Below, one piece after another: positions 10,295-22,572 of a stretch of DNA of 64,000 nucleotides (the first letter of the stretch is position 1; each line of letters starts with the position of its first letter). A model generated the notes under the pieces. That model worked only from the letters and a program-made list of their open reading frames with translations. It had not been told where the DNA came from and did no database searches. Position numbers and translations under genes: made by a program. The DNA is from Hyphodiscus hymeniophilus (Eukaryota > Ascomycota > Leotiomycetes > Helotiales > Hyphodiscaceae), in contig VNKQ01000007.1 of assembly GCA_016508695.1 (NCBI GenBank), forward strand, positions 1,612,001 to 1,676,000, written 5' to 3'.

Positions 10295-11942
10295 ATGGAC
10301 CATCCTTACCCGCCTAATTCGAGCACTTCAGCTACACCAAGTTCACACAATGCGCAAACCGACGAATCGTCACCCAAATATGTTCCCCAATTCAGTGCTG
10401 CAACTGAAATGATTCTCAAGCGTATCACTGGCGGTTCTGGAGGCGCATTGGGAATGGGCCCCATTGGCAACACAGCCCTCTTCCCCAACTATGAAGATAT
10501 GAGGAACAAGGTGATGAGCGAGATGAAGAAGGTTGAGCTTCCAGCCATGCCGCAGATTACGGGTCGACGTAACCAGGGTGGGCGTGCAAGTGTTGGAAGC
10601 GCAAGTAGTGCAGGAGCGATTGCGCCAAAGCCTGCAGGCACACCAGAGGGATCCACGCAAAAGAACGGCACGTCCACCAAAGGAGGGAAGCGGGCAGGTG
10701 CAGGAAGGCCGAAGGCGGGCACAAAGAGGAAGAGAGCAGCCAAGGAGAGTAGCGAGGAACCAAGCTCTGAGTCATCAGCAATGTCCGACCTTGGAGACGA
10801 TTCAGAAGATGACGATGCAGCTAGCATCACGGAGGACTTCCCCAAAGTCACGTCATCTGGTCGTGCGGTGAACAAGCCTGCTCAATTCATCCCAGCTGTA
10901 TCCGATACCCCACCAAAGAAGCGAGGCCCTTCAAAGAAGAGTGTTGAGAATGCTTTGTGCAAGCGATGTGGCAGAGGGCATAGTCCGGCAAGCAACATGA
11001 TTGTCTTTTGTGATGGCTGCAACCTTGGTTGGCACCAGATGTGTCATGATCCTTCTATCTCGGACGAAGCTGTCAAGGATGAATCTGCTGCTTGGTTCTG
11101 CGCCGATTGTACGGAGAAGCGGGAGAGAAAGCGGGGTGCAAAGACCGTTCCGGCTCCATCTCCAGCGGCTCCTTCTCCTGTTGTTCTGGCAGAATCACCA
11201 AAACTAGTGAGCTGGGAGGGAAGAAGTGATGCCGAGGTAGGTTATCCTGTTCATTGATAGAGAACACATTGAATGACACTATTAGGACAACATACTGACG
11301 TCGCCCTCGCCCTAGAAACGTGCATACTTCTCATCGCTCCCGTACCAGCTTTTGGTGGATCTCCTCATACAAGCTACGACTTTGCAACCTAATCTGCCTG
11401 TGTTTCCTCCTGTTCAGTTCGCTGGACCGCCCATGCAAGCTTACCTCCCAACACAATCTTTACAAACATCTCGCCCTTCTGCCGCAAATACCGCCATCAC
11501 AGTCAACTCCCGCGCTGCTGCAAACTTTCACGGTCACCCGCCTGTTCCTTTTCCGCCTTCTGTAGCAGCAGCTTCAGGTCTCTTCGCTCGCGCCGAAGCT
11601 CACCCAAATGCAACTATCAATTTCATTCGCAAAATCACACCTTCTTCAAACGCCAGTTCCCCTACTACCATGCAACCTCCACCCTTTGCGAAGACCTCAA
11701 GCGCTCCGCCAACTTTACCTCCGCAGCCTGGACAGACTGCTCTGGGTCTTGAGGGAGCAGGTGACAGTAGAGAGAGCACCCCAGCTAGTCCACCTTACCC
11801 AAAACCTGGAAATGGTTTGATGGCGAAGCTTGGTCCAGATGATCAGGATATGGAGTGGCTTGAGGATGCGAATGATTTCGAAGCCTTCAGTCATGTCCTT
11901 TACGACCAGAACGGCGTCGGGGGCCAACCACAGGTATGGTGA
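10295..11942 (+). CDS. PHD-finger chromatin-associated protein
   Basis: Exons 10295-11236 and 11316-11942 give 522 aa. The 79-nt intron has a TACTGAC branch site and acceptor CCCTAG. I chose the ATG at 10295 (MDHPYPPNSS) over an in-frame ATG 78 nt upstream because the family-like N-terminus starts there; the longer form is possible. Residues about 115-200 are low-complexity and basic then acidic (KRKRAAK, DDSEDDDAA). A C4HC3 PHD finger covers about residues 222-272: CKRCGRGH, IVFCDGCNLGWHQMCH, WFCADC. The C-terminal exon begins KRAYFSSLPYQLLVDLL and is Pro-rich. PHD fingers commonly read histone H3 tails; the complex this protein joins is unknown. Confidence 0.88.
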
Positions 11943-13123
11943 ATGACAAGACACGTTATTAGATTCACCTGCTTATACATTTCTGCCTCTCTAGATATTA
12001 TGAGTGTTGCTTGTAGACAAAGGGTTATGTCTTGTATGATTACGATATGGTAATGCGATCGGATGGATCGACCATCTGACTCATCTTCTAATAGCACCAT
12101 GCTCACAGGTAGGTATGGTTGCGATATTGCAAATCCTGCTTTCGGCTATAGTTGGGTACTCGAGCTAAGAGTGAACCCTCCAAGCAAGCAGCCACATCGC
12201 ATGGACTTGTATGTGTAGGATTTCTAGGAAAGCTCTCATACATCCCCCTTAGACAGATAGCGCTATGCAATAGAACGCAATCGAAGATTTCACAACGAGT
12301 ATCCATGCATTGTGCCAGTCCCTCATAGTGGTTCCCGAGCCGGTACACAATGAAACACGAGTACGCCATATTAGCCTCAGCTCTGGTTGTGTTCATTAGA
12401 GGGGTCTGTTGTTAGGATAGCAATGACACGTAAAAGAGGTAGCAGCACATTAATAGGCAGGTGACAAGAATGAAAGCAGGCCGTTCAGATATACGCATCT
12501 ACGAGAATGGCGACTCGTTATCACACTACTCAAGTCTCGTATCCATTTCCCATGAAATATTCGCTTCCTTTACGTACAATTCCGACATCTCTCTGCCCCA
12601 CGCGATGTTCTCTGTATACGGGAATAGATCGAAAGAAGAAGCGTCCTACTTAGTACTTATTGAGTTAGGGCAAGCAGGAAAGCTCAAAACTCATCTAAAA
12701 GAGCTGTCAAGCTCGCTCACCGCACTCATAAGACAGGCCTTAGCATCGCCGCCATACCGGGGTCGGCTTTGCACGCGGAAGTTACCCGCCTTTCAGAGAC
12801 TACATAACCAATTGGTGGAAGCACAATCCGCTCCCAATCATCCTCAAATCTCAGCAAATTCTTATCGCAATACCTCACCGACAATGAGCGTTGGACTGAG
12901 CTTAAAGGACTGAAATAATCATAATCAATAAGGGAAGCACGTTGTCTCTCTCAAGATCAAAAACCCTGCCGCATTATTGCATACAGTACGCGGGAAAGGT
13001 CAACAGCCTTCGGTACCACTAGGATTCTAGGAAGGAGCTCTCAACAGCGACTTCAGCATCTCGTCAAAAGCCATGACAGTCCTTTGAAATGAGTCATCAA
13101 CCTTGAAAGGAGCGTCAGCCCTA
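11943..13123. other. intergenic region
   Basis: No convincing gene. A plus-strand 150-codon frame at 12461-12913 has no recognisable domain and is probably chance. Confidence 0.4.
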
Positions 13124-14244
13124 ATGGATTGGGATCTGGTGGATAGCTTCATCTTCAACGCCTCAGCCTTCATCGCGGGTCTGTCACTCCTCGAATTCGG
13201 AGCCGATGCCTTTATCGACAATACTGCCATCGTTGCACGTCGACTAGGGGTCTCAGAAACGTTGGTAGCTTTGCTCACAGTGGGTGCAGAATGGGAAGAG
13301 GTGATGCCACTCACATCCGAATGGCCTAAAACAGATCTGATCTTGAGCAGCTTGTAGTGGTGATCGCAGCCATCCTCCAGCACAAACCATCCATCGCTTT
13401 AGGGAACGTTGTCGGTTCTTCGATCTCCAATATCCTCGGCGCCTTTCCTCTAGCGCTGCTCTTTTATCCCGGTCCCGTTATCTTCAATCGCAGTGCAAAG
13501 ATATACACAGCCATACTATTCCTCGTCACGACTGCTTTCGCAATCATTGCGTTAACGGATCAACTGGGTCGACCGGCAGGGATATGCTTCATCATTTCCT
13601 TTGCGGTGTATACGTTATCGATCGTGTATGGAATATACAGAGGTGTGCTGGAAGTTCCGGAGGACGAAGAGAGTGAAGGGGATGAGAGTGAGGGAGCGGG
13701 TTTCGAAGACGCTGAGGTCGCTGTCACAGAAACAACTACTCTTCTCCCTGATGGCAGAAAAGGACTAGACAACCAGAAACCGAAGCACGCATTGGCATGG
13801 CACGTCCTGCAACTTGTCTTGGGCTTCATAGCACTTTCTCTATCCGGCTACGTCCTCTCGCACACAGCGTCCTCCCTGGCATCAATAATCGGGCTTTCCG
13901 ATACGGTAATTGGAATCACGGTCCTTTCGTTTGCTACTACGCTACCTGAAAAGTTCCTTTCTGTGCTCTCTGGCATACGAGGTCATGCAGGCATTGTGGT
14001 TGCATCCACAGCTGGCAGCAATATCTTCCTGCTTACACTATGTCTCGGAATTATCTTTGTCGCACATGATGAAGAGACCAAGCTGGAGGCTGCAGTTGTG
14101 AGCTTTGAGATCTTGACTGCGTGGGCAAGCTCGGCTGTTCTCCTGACGATCGTGCTTGTCGGTGGCAGGAAGTGGATGGGCGCGCTGTTGCTCGTAGCTT
14201 ACGTTATTTTCATTGTACTCGAGTTCACGGTCTATAGACGTTAG
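13124..14244 (+). CDS. sodium/calcium exchanger (CaCA) family membrane transporter
   Basis: Exons 13124-13300 and 13351-14244 give 356 aa. The 50-nt intron falls in the first alpha repeat, and splicing restores GAEWEELVVVIAAILQ followed by GNVVGSSISNILGAF. The second alpha repeat reads LSFATTLPEKFLSVL and ASTAGSNIFLLTLCLG. Two groups of membrane helices flank an acidic cytosolic loop (VPEDEESEGDESEG, then a TTTLLPDG segment). The start MDWDLVDSFIF is preferred; a Met seven codons upstream is also in frame. The family exchanges Ca2+ for Na+ or H+ across organelle or plasma membranes. The Glu in the first repeat is kept, and LPEK in the second is a usual ion-binding position. The ion pair is not predictable here. 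Confidence 0.88.
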
Positions 14245-17200
14245 ACGCATCGACTCGGGGCTTACTGGACACTTGATCTTGCTCGAAAGCATTGGAATGC
14301 TGAATGTATACCTATAAGACAGGACCAAAGTTCAAAGTTCAATACAAGAAATTTTTAAAATACTGACAATGTCAGTCCAGTCTGTCCTATCTGCCCATAT
14401 ATCGGAATAACGTTGTCGCCCTCCACTCTCACCCCGAGTAAGTGCGCCCTGAACGATGACGAGCTATGGCCCATGGTATACCGCGTTATCCTGCTGATGT
14501 CAATTGCATAAGGTGTAGAGCGTAGCTAGGTAAAATCTCACGGGAGAGATGAATCTGGCTTGTTTTGTGCTCGTCTGACTAGGAAGTTCTATATCGACGT
14601 TTTCAATATTGCGAAGACGAAGGTCGGGGCTGTCTTTTCGGCTGGAGTAGAGTTTAAATCCCTCGCAGACTCCGGTCTCAACGTGGAGAAGACTTATCCA
14701 GCAGGTCCACCTAATACAAAAGCCTTCACCTGGGAGCAGATGGTTACACGGTTAGATACCAAGTCGTGCTAAACACCATGGCTGCTCTGTGGGAGATTAT
14801 CTTGACCTCTCCCCACGCCCCGCTGAGGGCAGATTGCGAATGGTAATCGACAGCGATAGCAGTCTCGATAACGACAAAGCCGACGACAACAGAGATCAGA
14901 CCTGGAAACCCTTCTGGCAACATTTCTCTCATGAAATACTTTGAGATGACTTCTGAAGCAAGCAGTGACCAACGTCCTTCGTGGTTCAAATCTCGTCATA
15001 AACCTTCCGCGGTGTGGGTGAAAACGGAAGCAGGCGGTCATTCTGAGAGTGAATGAATGGTACGTGCTGCTTTATCAACTATTTATATATATATCGTGTC
15101 CAAAGGACCCATGCCTTGAGATGAGGCTGCGACTTGCGAACACCCATGATGATCTCCAAAACGAGCGTTGGGAGTGAGATACGCAGCTGGACTTCCATCA
15201 ACTAGGGTCGGTGCCAACAAGTGCCGTCTGTATCTTTCGTTACCAATACTCAAGTGAGAGATCAAGCAGCATGCTCATAAGGCTGGGTACCGGCGTTGTT
15301 GCGCCACCCTATCGATTCTGCTTTGATACTCTTGGCCTTTCGTGCCTTTATAAAGGAAAGAAAGATATAATAATATCTGAAACTATTTGAGTGAGACTAA
15401 GTTCGCTCAAGAAACAAAGGAGGTCCGGGGTCCAACTGAGGACCTGAATGTGGTAGTGTTCGTGAAGTGTTCGCATTTAATTCGAGAGCAGCTCACCAAA
15501 ATGTATCATTAGAGCTGTCGAAAAATCCTCATTGATGGTCACTGTAGCTCAAGTGGATTTCCCAACGCCGCCTTTCCTATAAAAGGCCCGAGACCCTCTA
15601 GAATAGCCAGATATGAAGATTCCTCAGCAAAGCCGCTGCAGGAACCACCACCACCACCACAACCACTTGTATATTCACTAACTTACGGATGTAATGCTGC
15701 TGTAAATACTCATTGCTCGCGTTGACGCTGCTATAAGATTCTTCGTCGACGTCTCCGAGTCTGCTACTTCTCATTTCCATACTGTCGAAACTCGTTTCGT
15801 TGTCGACCCTCCTTTCGCTGTCGAGAACTCTCTCGTCATCATTATTACGGTAGACTCTTTCATGGTCCAGCAGCAGCCAGTGGAGCTCGATGTCTAGGTA
15901 ATCATGGATTGGAAGTCACCCATGAACCAGAAGAAATCTTGGCTGATATTGTCGAGGGCTAAACTTCGTAGCAGTCAAAGACCACTTGGTGTTGTTGATG
16001 AAGGAAAAGTCTGGGCGAGACGGGGTTTATAGTGTGTTTAGCTGGCCCAGCTCTTCCGTTTGGATGCTTGAATGTGTTGAAACTTGGATACAAAGAGCAG
16101 AATACTGATCTTGGTCGCCCGCGATTATGTGTACCGCAATGATCCTGTTTGGCACGACTGAATGGAAAAGGGTGAGGACTTGAGAAGGGGATTGATCTGT
16201 CCGCACCTTCCGGTACTCGATACTATGTTGATCACGCCATCTGAACAAGATGCACAATGCACAGAGTGAGATAGCACATCTGATAACCAACAGAGTAGCG
16301 GTCACTTGAGCGCATGACCCAGATAAGTAAATCCCCTGGGCCTTTCCGAGGCCTATGGTGAAGCAGTGGGGAGTAAGCTCCCATGTCTCATTCTAAATTT
16401 GCAATCATCGAAGCCAGAGCATCAGCGACAGCTCGGCATTCGCCAATCAAGGGTCAGTGTCAACCCTACCGCCAGCTAAAGCCATCCGTAGATTCCGTTC
16501 AGAGCCGCTATGTTTCTCTTGACGATTTAAACTCGAGGCGCGATTGCCGAGGAACGGTCTGAAAGCTGGCCTTTGCTCGATCGGGAGGGTCCAGCAAAAT
16601 CTCCACAAAGGGGTGGGATAGGGTGAGGATGTGTGGTGCTTCTGAAAGGAGTACAAAAAGGAACAGAGGTACAGAACTTTGAAATTGCGATCTTTCATGC
16701 AGCAGCCGGTAGTGGAACCTTCGGTACTGGGATTTGGGAGGGAGAGTCCTATTCTGTCTCCGGGTTTGAAGTCTGTGGGACTTGGAAGGGATGAGGTCTC
16801 TCGGGTCGTGGTACCTTATCTTGTAACGCTCGTTTACCTCGTTGTTTGATTCGTAGACTGGGGTTAGGAGCCACTACCCTTGAGCATGCACGGTAGAGGT
16901 TGACATTCGAAAAAATCCAAAGCTACTTCCTTATGCACATGCTGAAGAACGTTTTGAAGTGAATGCCCGGACATGCGAACGCCTTCTGCTGAGTATCATG
17001 ATGCTGCCTCTCGAGACCTGCCATAATCGGAGTCAATCTTCGGCGAGCTACTCCTCTCCTCTTCTCGTCCTTTGAGCTTCACCCCTTTCGTTATTACACC
17101 GAAAGGTAATTTCTTAGCGCTGGCACTCTATCATTCTCGGCTTTTGATTGCACAATCCACTTACAGGATCTGGATGCTAGAGTCTGGAGTAATAAGCCTT

Positions 17201-18152
17201 GACGATTGATGACATTTCGGGGGATGTCGTTTCTGGCTGATTGGAAGAACGGCGCCCGTTTCGGTGAACTTGAGAATCTGAGATGCGTTCTTGTGCTACG
17301 GTAACATCGACTCTTGCATGGGCGGATGATAGGGTGTTGGGGTGTGCACTGTTTCATTAGGGGTCGCTCCTCGTGATAACGGTGTGAAGCACTCTCACAC
17401 AGACAGAAACACAGCATCTGTTGTCGGAGGAAGCCGTTGTCTGTGCTCTTCCTTTCTTGTGTTGACAAAGTGAGATTCCAAGAGCTCAGAGATCCTACTC
17501 GTATCCTGCTCACGAGTCAGGAGACGGCGAAACGAGGGCCAGAGACCATGCGCGAAGAATGAAATGGGAAGGATTACACTCTCGCTGTCTTATCTACCAC
17601 TCATGGATATTCTTCATATTACTACAGTACTCACTGTCTACAAACGTAAACCTATTCACCTAGTAGATATGCAGCGAATAGTAGATGTGAAGCACAACCT
17701 TGACTACCGAGAGTAGTAGATCTAGGATCGTCAAGCGAGTGGTGAACTTTAAGACGGGCCTTCTCCCTGCTCGCGTACCTGAACGCCACCAGACTCAGAG
17801 CCTCTTTGGATTGGTGTACCTGAAAAGCCCCTCGCTCGAGTCTAGACAGTCCTTCTTCTAATTGGCCTACGCTTACCCCTTTCAAGCCCGCACTATGCCT
17901 AATCCTCGCCAAGCCTCCTTCCCCTTTCAAAGGGACCGCGGCTCCAGCAAGGCGCGAACCCTTTCAACATTTACCCCCATTGCCGCCCCCTGACCACTTT
18001 ATCAATCCATTGCGACTCTGGAGTCGATCTTGCCGACTTTGCTCTCATCTCCTTCCACGACACTTGACCTTTTCTAGCTTTGCTGGCGAATTGCACACTC
18101 ACCGATCCTCCAATGTCTAGTCTGCTTGCAGACACTTGAATTATACAAGATA
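14245..18152. other. gene-poor 3.9-kb interval
   Basis: No family-recognisable gene. Two weak open stretches are present: 14560-14772 (+, containing RKFYIDVFNIAKTKVGAVF) and 14744-14989 (-, with a hydrophobic segment GLISVVVGFVVIETAIAV). They overlap end to end and could be remnants. TATAAA-type boxes occur at 15349-15354 and 15578-15584, the latter inside CCTTTCCTATAAAAGG. A CCA run lies near 15645-15660. Confidence 0.35.
15613..15897 (+). CDS. speculative two-exon small protein behind a TATA box
   Basis: An ATG at 15613 lies 29 nt after TATAAAA (15578-15584). Exon 1 (15613-15668) encodes MKIPQQSRCRN and a His run. A putative 69-nt intron (GTATAT donor, TTGAC branch, TATAAG acceptor) joins in phase to exon 2 (15738-15897), giving 71 aa with FFVDVSESATSHFHTVET and a hydrophobic VENSLVIIITVDSF. 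There is no known domain and no signal peptide. The frame match is the only support beyond the TATA box. Confidence 0.15.
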
Positions 18153-21100
18153 ATGGCCTCCGCTTCACGGCTGCGGTCAACCTACAACCTCTCCGAAGAC
18201 CACCCTGACTCTGACACTTCTTACGCCTCAGAACCATCCCATCTCGATACGGCCTCCTCTATTCTTCCAACCAATGACCCTCGTCCTCATCACGAAGCTG
18301 GCCTGTCCGAACCCCCCGAGCCAAGACATAGACCTCGTATTTCTTCGTTGACCAGTCGATCTCGAGGCTTTTCTTCAGCGTCGTCGACCTCATCGTCGTC
18401 AGTTCGCAGAAAGCCTTTGCCATTGACGGCCTCGCCCCTCGCTACCAGGTTCTCGTCGGGCGAACATCTTGCGTCGACGTTAGAGTTACCAGAGCAAACC
18501 TTTGTCAGACCGTACTCCGTTGACAGCCCAACCCTTTACGAATTCCCCTCCAAATCGACACTCCCATTCTCCCCCGCACGTCTCTCTGTGCAGCAAGAAC
18601 CCTCTTCGTATGTGGCTTTCCGCATGAAACGTTGTCGCTTCGAGGCTGATTCCTGATGTTTTCACAGACCTACAAAGGAACCAGTGGCTCTGACATCGAG
18701 CCTAGAGTCATCTGAGCGTCTTACAACTACCTCTACCCCCACAGCCAGTCCCAGCAGCCCGAACCTTACCGTACCGCCGCAGACACGTTCTTCGGCTGGA
18801 TCTGCTTTGGAAAAGCATGCGAGGTTGATCAGCGAATCGTCCCTAACAACTACACCCGAATCTACCGCTCCATGGTATAGCGATTCCAGCTCAACGAGTG
18901 TTTCCCCTCCGGCTACTATGTCCATATTCTCAAATAAACCTACCCCACCGCATCACATCAACATACCTCATCCTATTGCTCGCTCCTACTCAAACGATTC
19001 GCACAGTTCTGATATCACGAACAAGCCTTTGCCAAAATCTCCTGGTGGATCTAAGCTTGGTTCATTCTTCGGCTGGGGAAATACGTCACCAATATCCTCC
19101 ACGACGACGGTATCAGAGAAATCTTACTCTCCAATCCCATCGCCGCCTTCGTCCAAGCAAAAGACAGGTTCCCCCGATGCCTCTAAGACGACACCCAGGA
19201 ATATCCCTACAGCCATTGATGTCCCAAAAGCCAACGCGGACGTTGGATATTTCGGAAACGCATACCTACAATTACCACTGGCAACGCCTACGACACCACA
19301 GGTCGAAGAGATGGAGAATGAGTTGAAGGATATCAGCGCCGAGCTGGCGTCCTCTATCAGACGAGAGATGGACTTGGAGGATCTTGTGGACCGCTTACAA
19401 GCCGAGGCCAATGTTGCCAATACTGGAAGAAGGACCAGCGACTACTTCTCGGATTCGGGAACCAGCTCTGTGAAATATGGAGAGCCAGACTCGAGGCAAG
19501 ACGAACTGGACCGGTTGATCAGGAAGACTGAGCAAGACAAAGCTCAAATAAGGTTGGAACTCACCAACAAGGTCCAAGAAGAGAGGTCTCGTCGCAAACA
19601 ACTCGAATCCCAGATCCGGACTCTAGAGGAGAAAGCTTCACACGTGGGTTCCTTGACCGTGACTGACTACTCAAGCTGACCATTTTCTAGATCGACCTCG
19701 CCTCCATGAACTCTCTTGATGCGAATGGACGCTTAAGAGATCTCGAGTCAACTTGCGAAGACCTTCGACGCCGCCTAGCTGAGGAGAGACAAGTGAAGGA
19801 CAACTTCGAGGATCTCTTAACAGCACTTAAGGGAGAACTTCAAAGCTCACACAACGAGCGAGACAATCTCCGAGACGAGATTGTACCTCAGCTGAGATCT
19901 CGAGTTGAGGGTCTGGAAGCTCAAGCCGCCCACCATGAGAAGCTCACATACGAGCAGTCGAAGATGCAGCAGGAGCTGCAGTCCCTCAAGACCGAAAATG
20001 TGACCTTAATTAATGCCCAGAAACAGAAATTCGATAGCATAGCGGAGGAAGGAACGGGCCGACGCGCCTCTGGCCTGACAAGATCGAATTCTCTAGCACA
20101 AGGTGTCATCAACCGATCGAGACCACCGTCGCTCACAAGATCAGCATCAGTAAAGACAACAGAGTCCAGGGAGGCCCTCGCGGAGAGAGTGAAGGACGTT
20201 GAGCTTCAGAGAGATGCTCTCCACAGAGCTCTCAAGAGTTTACTCGAGCGACAAGAGCACCAAAATCGGGAGAACCAAAAGAAGATCCGCCAGCTCGAGG
20301 TTGAGCGGGATCGTGCGCTTTCGGACTCACCTAAAAGGCTTGGTTACGACAGGGAAGTTGCCAACCTACGAGAAGAGATCAACACACTTCGTCGGCGAGC
20401 TGATGATGCCATCGAGCAGAAGTGGCAATGCGAGAAAGGGCTCAGTGGTCTAAAGATGGACCTGGATCGTGCCGAGGAGGAGATTGGATCACTGCGCACC
20501 CTTCTTCAAGAGAGCGATATTTTGATACCCACCGACCGCCGGCCGAGCACTGCATCCAGGCCGGGAAGCTCTCATGTCACTTCTGAATCCCTTGAGCGTG
20601 CCTATCGCGATCTACAACAAGAGTATGCCGCTTCATTAGAGCGGATCAAAACCTTGGAAACGTCAAGCCCCAAGGACGATGAGACCGAGGTGGCCATCTC
20701 ACAACTAGAGAAGAGCTTGGCTGATGCTATCTCTGAACGGGACTTTGCCGAGAGAGAAGCCGAATCTCTTCGTGATCAAACCGATTCAATGCGACGGGTA
20801 GAGTCCAATCACATGGGTAATGAGCTGGTTCTTGCGGATGAGCTTCGTGGGTCAGCAAAGCGAGTTGAGGAACTAGCAACCCAAGTCCGACAACAACTTG
20901 CTTCCAACAGCACGCTTCGACAACGCCTAGCCGAGACGATCGAACGAGGTGAGAAGGAGCAAAGAACTAATGCTGAGAAGATCATGTTCATGCAAAGCAA
21001 ACTTAAGAACCTGGAAGACCAACTCATGGCTGCTCAACAAACCTCCGAAGAGGCGCTTGGTCGCCACGAGGACGAGATTCGCGACATTAAAGAGAGCCAC

Positions 21101-21481
21101 AACATGCAGCTCCAGCGGATGAAGGACGGGATGCGTTCCCCACGCCTATTTGCGCCTAGGTCGCCCATAACGCCGATGTTCACGAATTCGTCCAAAGCTC
21201 CGAGAATCGTGTCCACTTCGTCAGGCAAAGCCATGACAGTGTCAGAGGATTCTAAGATGGAGTTCTTGAAGCAGAGAGTGGTTGAGCTTGAGGGAGCATT
21301 GGCAGATGCGGACAAAGAGATGGAGGAAGTAGTTGGACGCATGAATGTTGCACAGATTGAAGTCATGGAGCTGCAGAACGAGAGAGAGGAGGCGGTCCGG
21401 GAAACGAGGAGGTTACAGAAGATGATTGAGCAGGAAAGAGTCAGGGCTTTCGAGGGGAGATTTGCTACGCTCTCTTCATGA
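18153..21481 (+). CDS. large Ser-rich, coiled-coil cytoskeletal-type protein (M-protein-repeat-like)
   Basis: Exons 18153-18607, 18668-19643 and 19691-21481 give 1073 aa, with introns of 60 and 47 nt. The ATG at 18153 (MASASRLRSTYNLSED) is preferred over one nine codons upstream. The first 370 residues are Ser/Thr/Pro-rich and probably disordered. From about residue 380 the protein is almost continuous heptad coiled coil (ELKDISAELASSIRREMD, then LRDLESTCEDLRRRLAEE), broken by Ser-rich linkers near TRSNSLAQGVINRSRPPS and MRSPRLFAPRSPITP. Filamentous ascomycetes have conserved proteins of this build, often labelled M-protein repeat or involucrin-like. The role is not established; a scaffold or polarity function would be a guess. 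Confidence 0.82.
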
Positions 21482-22434
21482 TTGTCATTGATGGAATGTT
21501 CGTAAGAGGTGAAGGCTCGAATTTTAGAGTCCTTGGTATGCGTTTTAGCGGGCACGCATTGCATTTCTGGGGGAGTTTTAAGATCGGTCATTGATCCGGG
21601 CATTGGGGTAACGGTCTCATGGATATCCACCTACGCACAGCTGTATACTGCTAATTGTGTAATCATATTGGATGGATGGCATGCCTATAGTCTATAGAGA
21701 GGAAGCGCACATATATCTGTACCCTCGTACGATCAAAAGCTTGGCGATGAGTAGCACATAATGCCAGACTTAAAGACGTACAGCCCTTATGCTTCACCTT
21801 TCTGATGTCTTGGTGCGGGAAGAGAAACCTGATTACTGAAAGCCAGTCAGAGTTCTGGACTGGACACCATGGCTTAGATATAACGCCTCGCTATGGCGAA
21901 GTCTAGCCACCGATTCTAATGTGAGGCACATCGTGAATCACGTCGTCATAGCACGCTCAGACCGTCAGACACAGTAGGTACCCTTATATAACGCGAGTCT
22001 GGACAGGCGATCATCTCGACACCTCAGTCTCATGGGAAGGTGAGATTTCGGGGAAGGGAGGAAGGGAAGGCTGTCTCTTGGATGAGAAATCGTGGATGTG
22101 TGTGTATGTGTGTGTATGTTCCTTGTGGCGTTGTTTTACTGATGGAGGGGTTTGAGGGGTTTGAGCCATGGATGGAGGGATGGATGGATAAGTCGGACTA
22201 CGACGACAGGGGAAGGTTATGTTGATGGCTGTGATTGTGATTGTGATCTCTGGATGGGGCACACGATGGAACCTGATGCCAAGGGACATTGAGATGCTCC
22301 TAGCTCTCCTCAGGCACTCTCCCGTCGTCTTTTTCCACCACTCCTCTTACCGATGCTAAAACCCAACACCCTGACCGCTTGGATGGCTCGGAGAAGTATT
22401 AGGGACTTTGAGTTCGCTGCTGGTGTCGATACTT

Positions 22435-22572
22435 GGAGGTTGTTGGGAGGTTGCTGAGAGGTTGTTGAGAGGGTTGTTGAGAGGGTTGTCGACAGGCTGT
22501 TGGGAGGTTGTCGGGAGAGTTGTCGTTGTCGGGAGGGTTGTCGTTGTCGTTGTCGATAGGGTTGTCGTTGTC
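22435..22572. repeat. degenerate GTTGTYG-rich tandem repeat
   Basis: Imperfect repeats of GTTGTTGAGAGG and GTTGTCGTTGTCG. On the minus strand the run is open and would encode Asp-Asn or Gln/Pro/Asn-rich peptide, which I read as low-complexity artefact. Confidence 0.7.

Noticed and set aside
12461..12913. 150-codon plus-strand ORF after the PHD gene
   Set aside because: No recognisable family, no neighbouring exons, no conserved block.
13027..13383. 118-codon minus-strand ORF over the transporter start
   Set aside because: Antisense to the exchanger N-terminus, no domain.
14560..15041. Overlapping opposite-strand ORFs as a gene
   Set aside because: No family match and no clean splice sites; kept only as possible remnants in the interval note.
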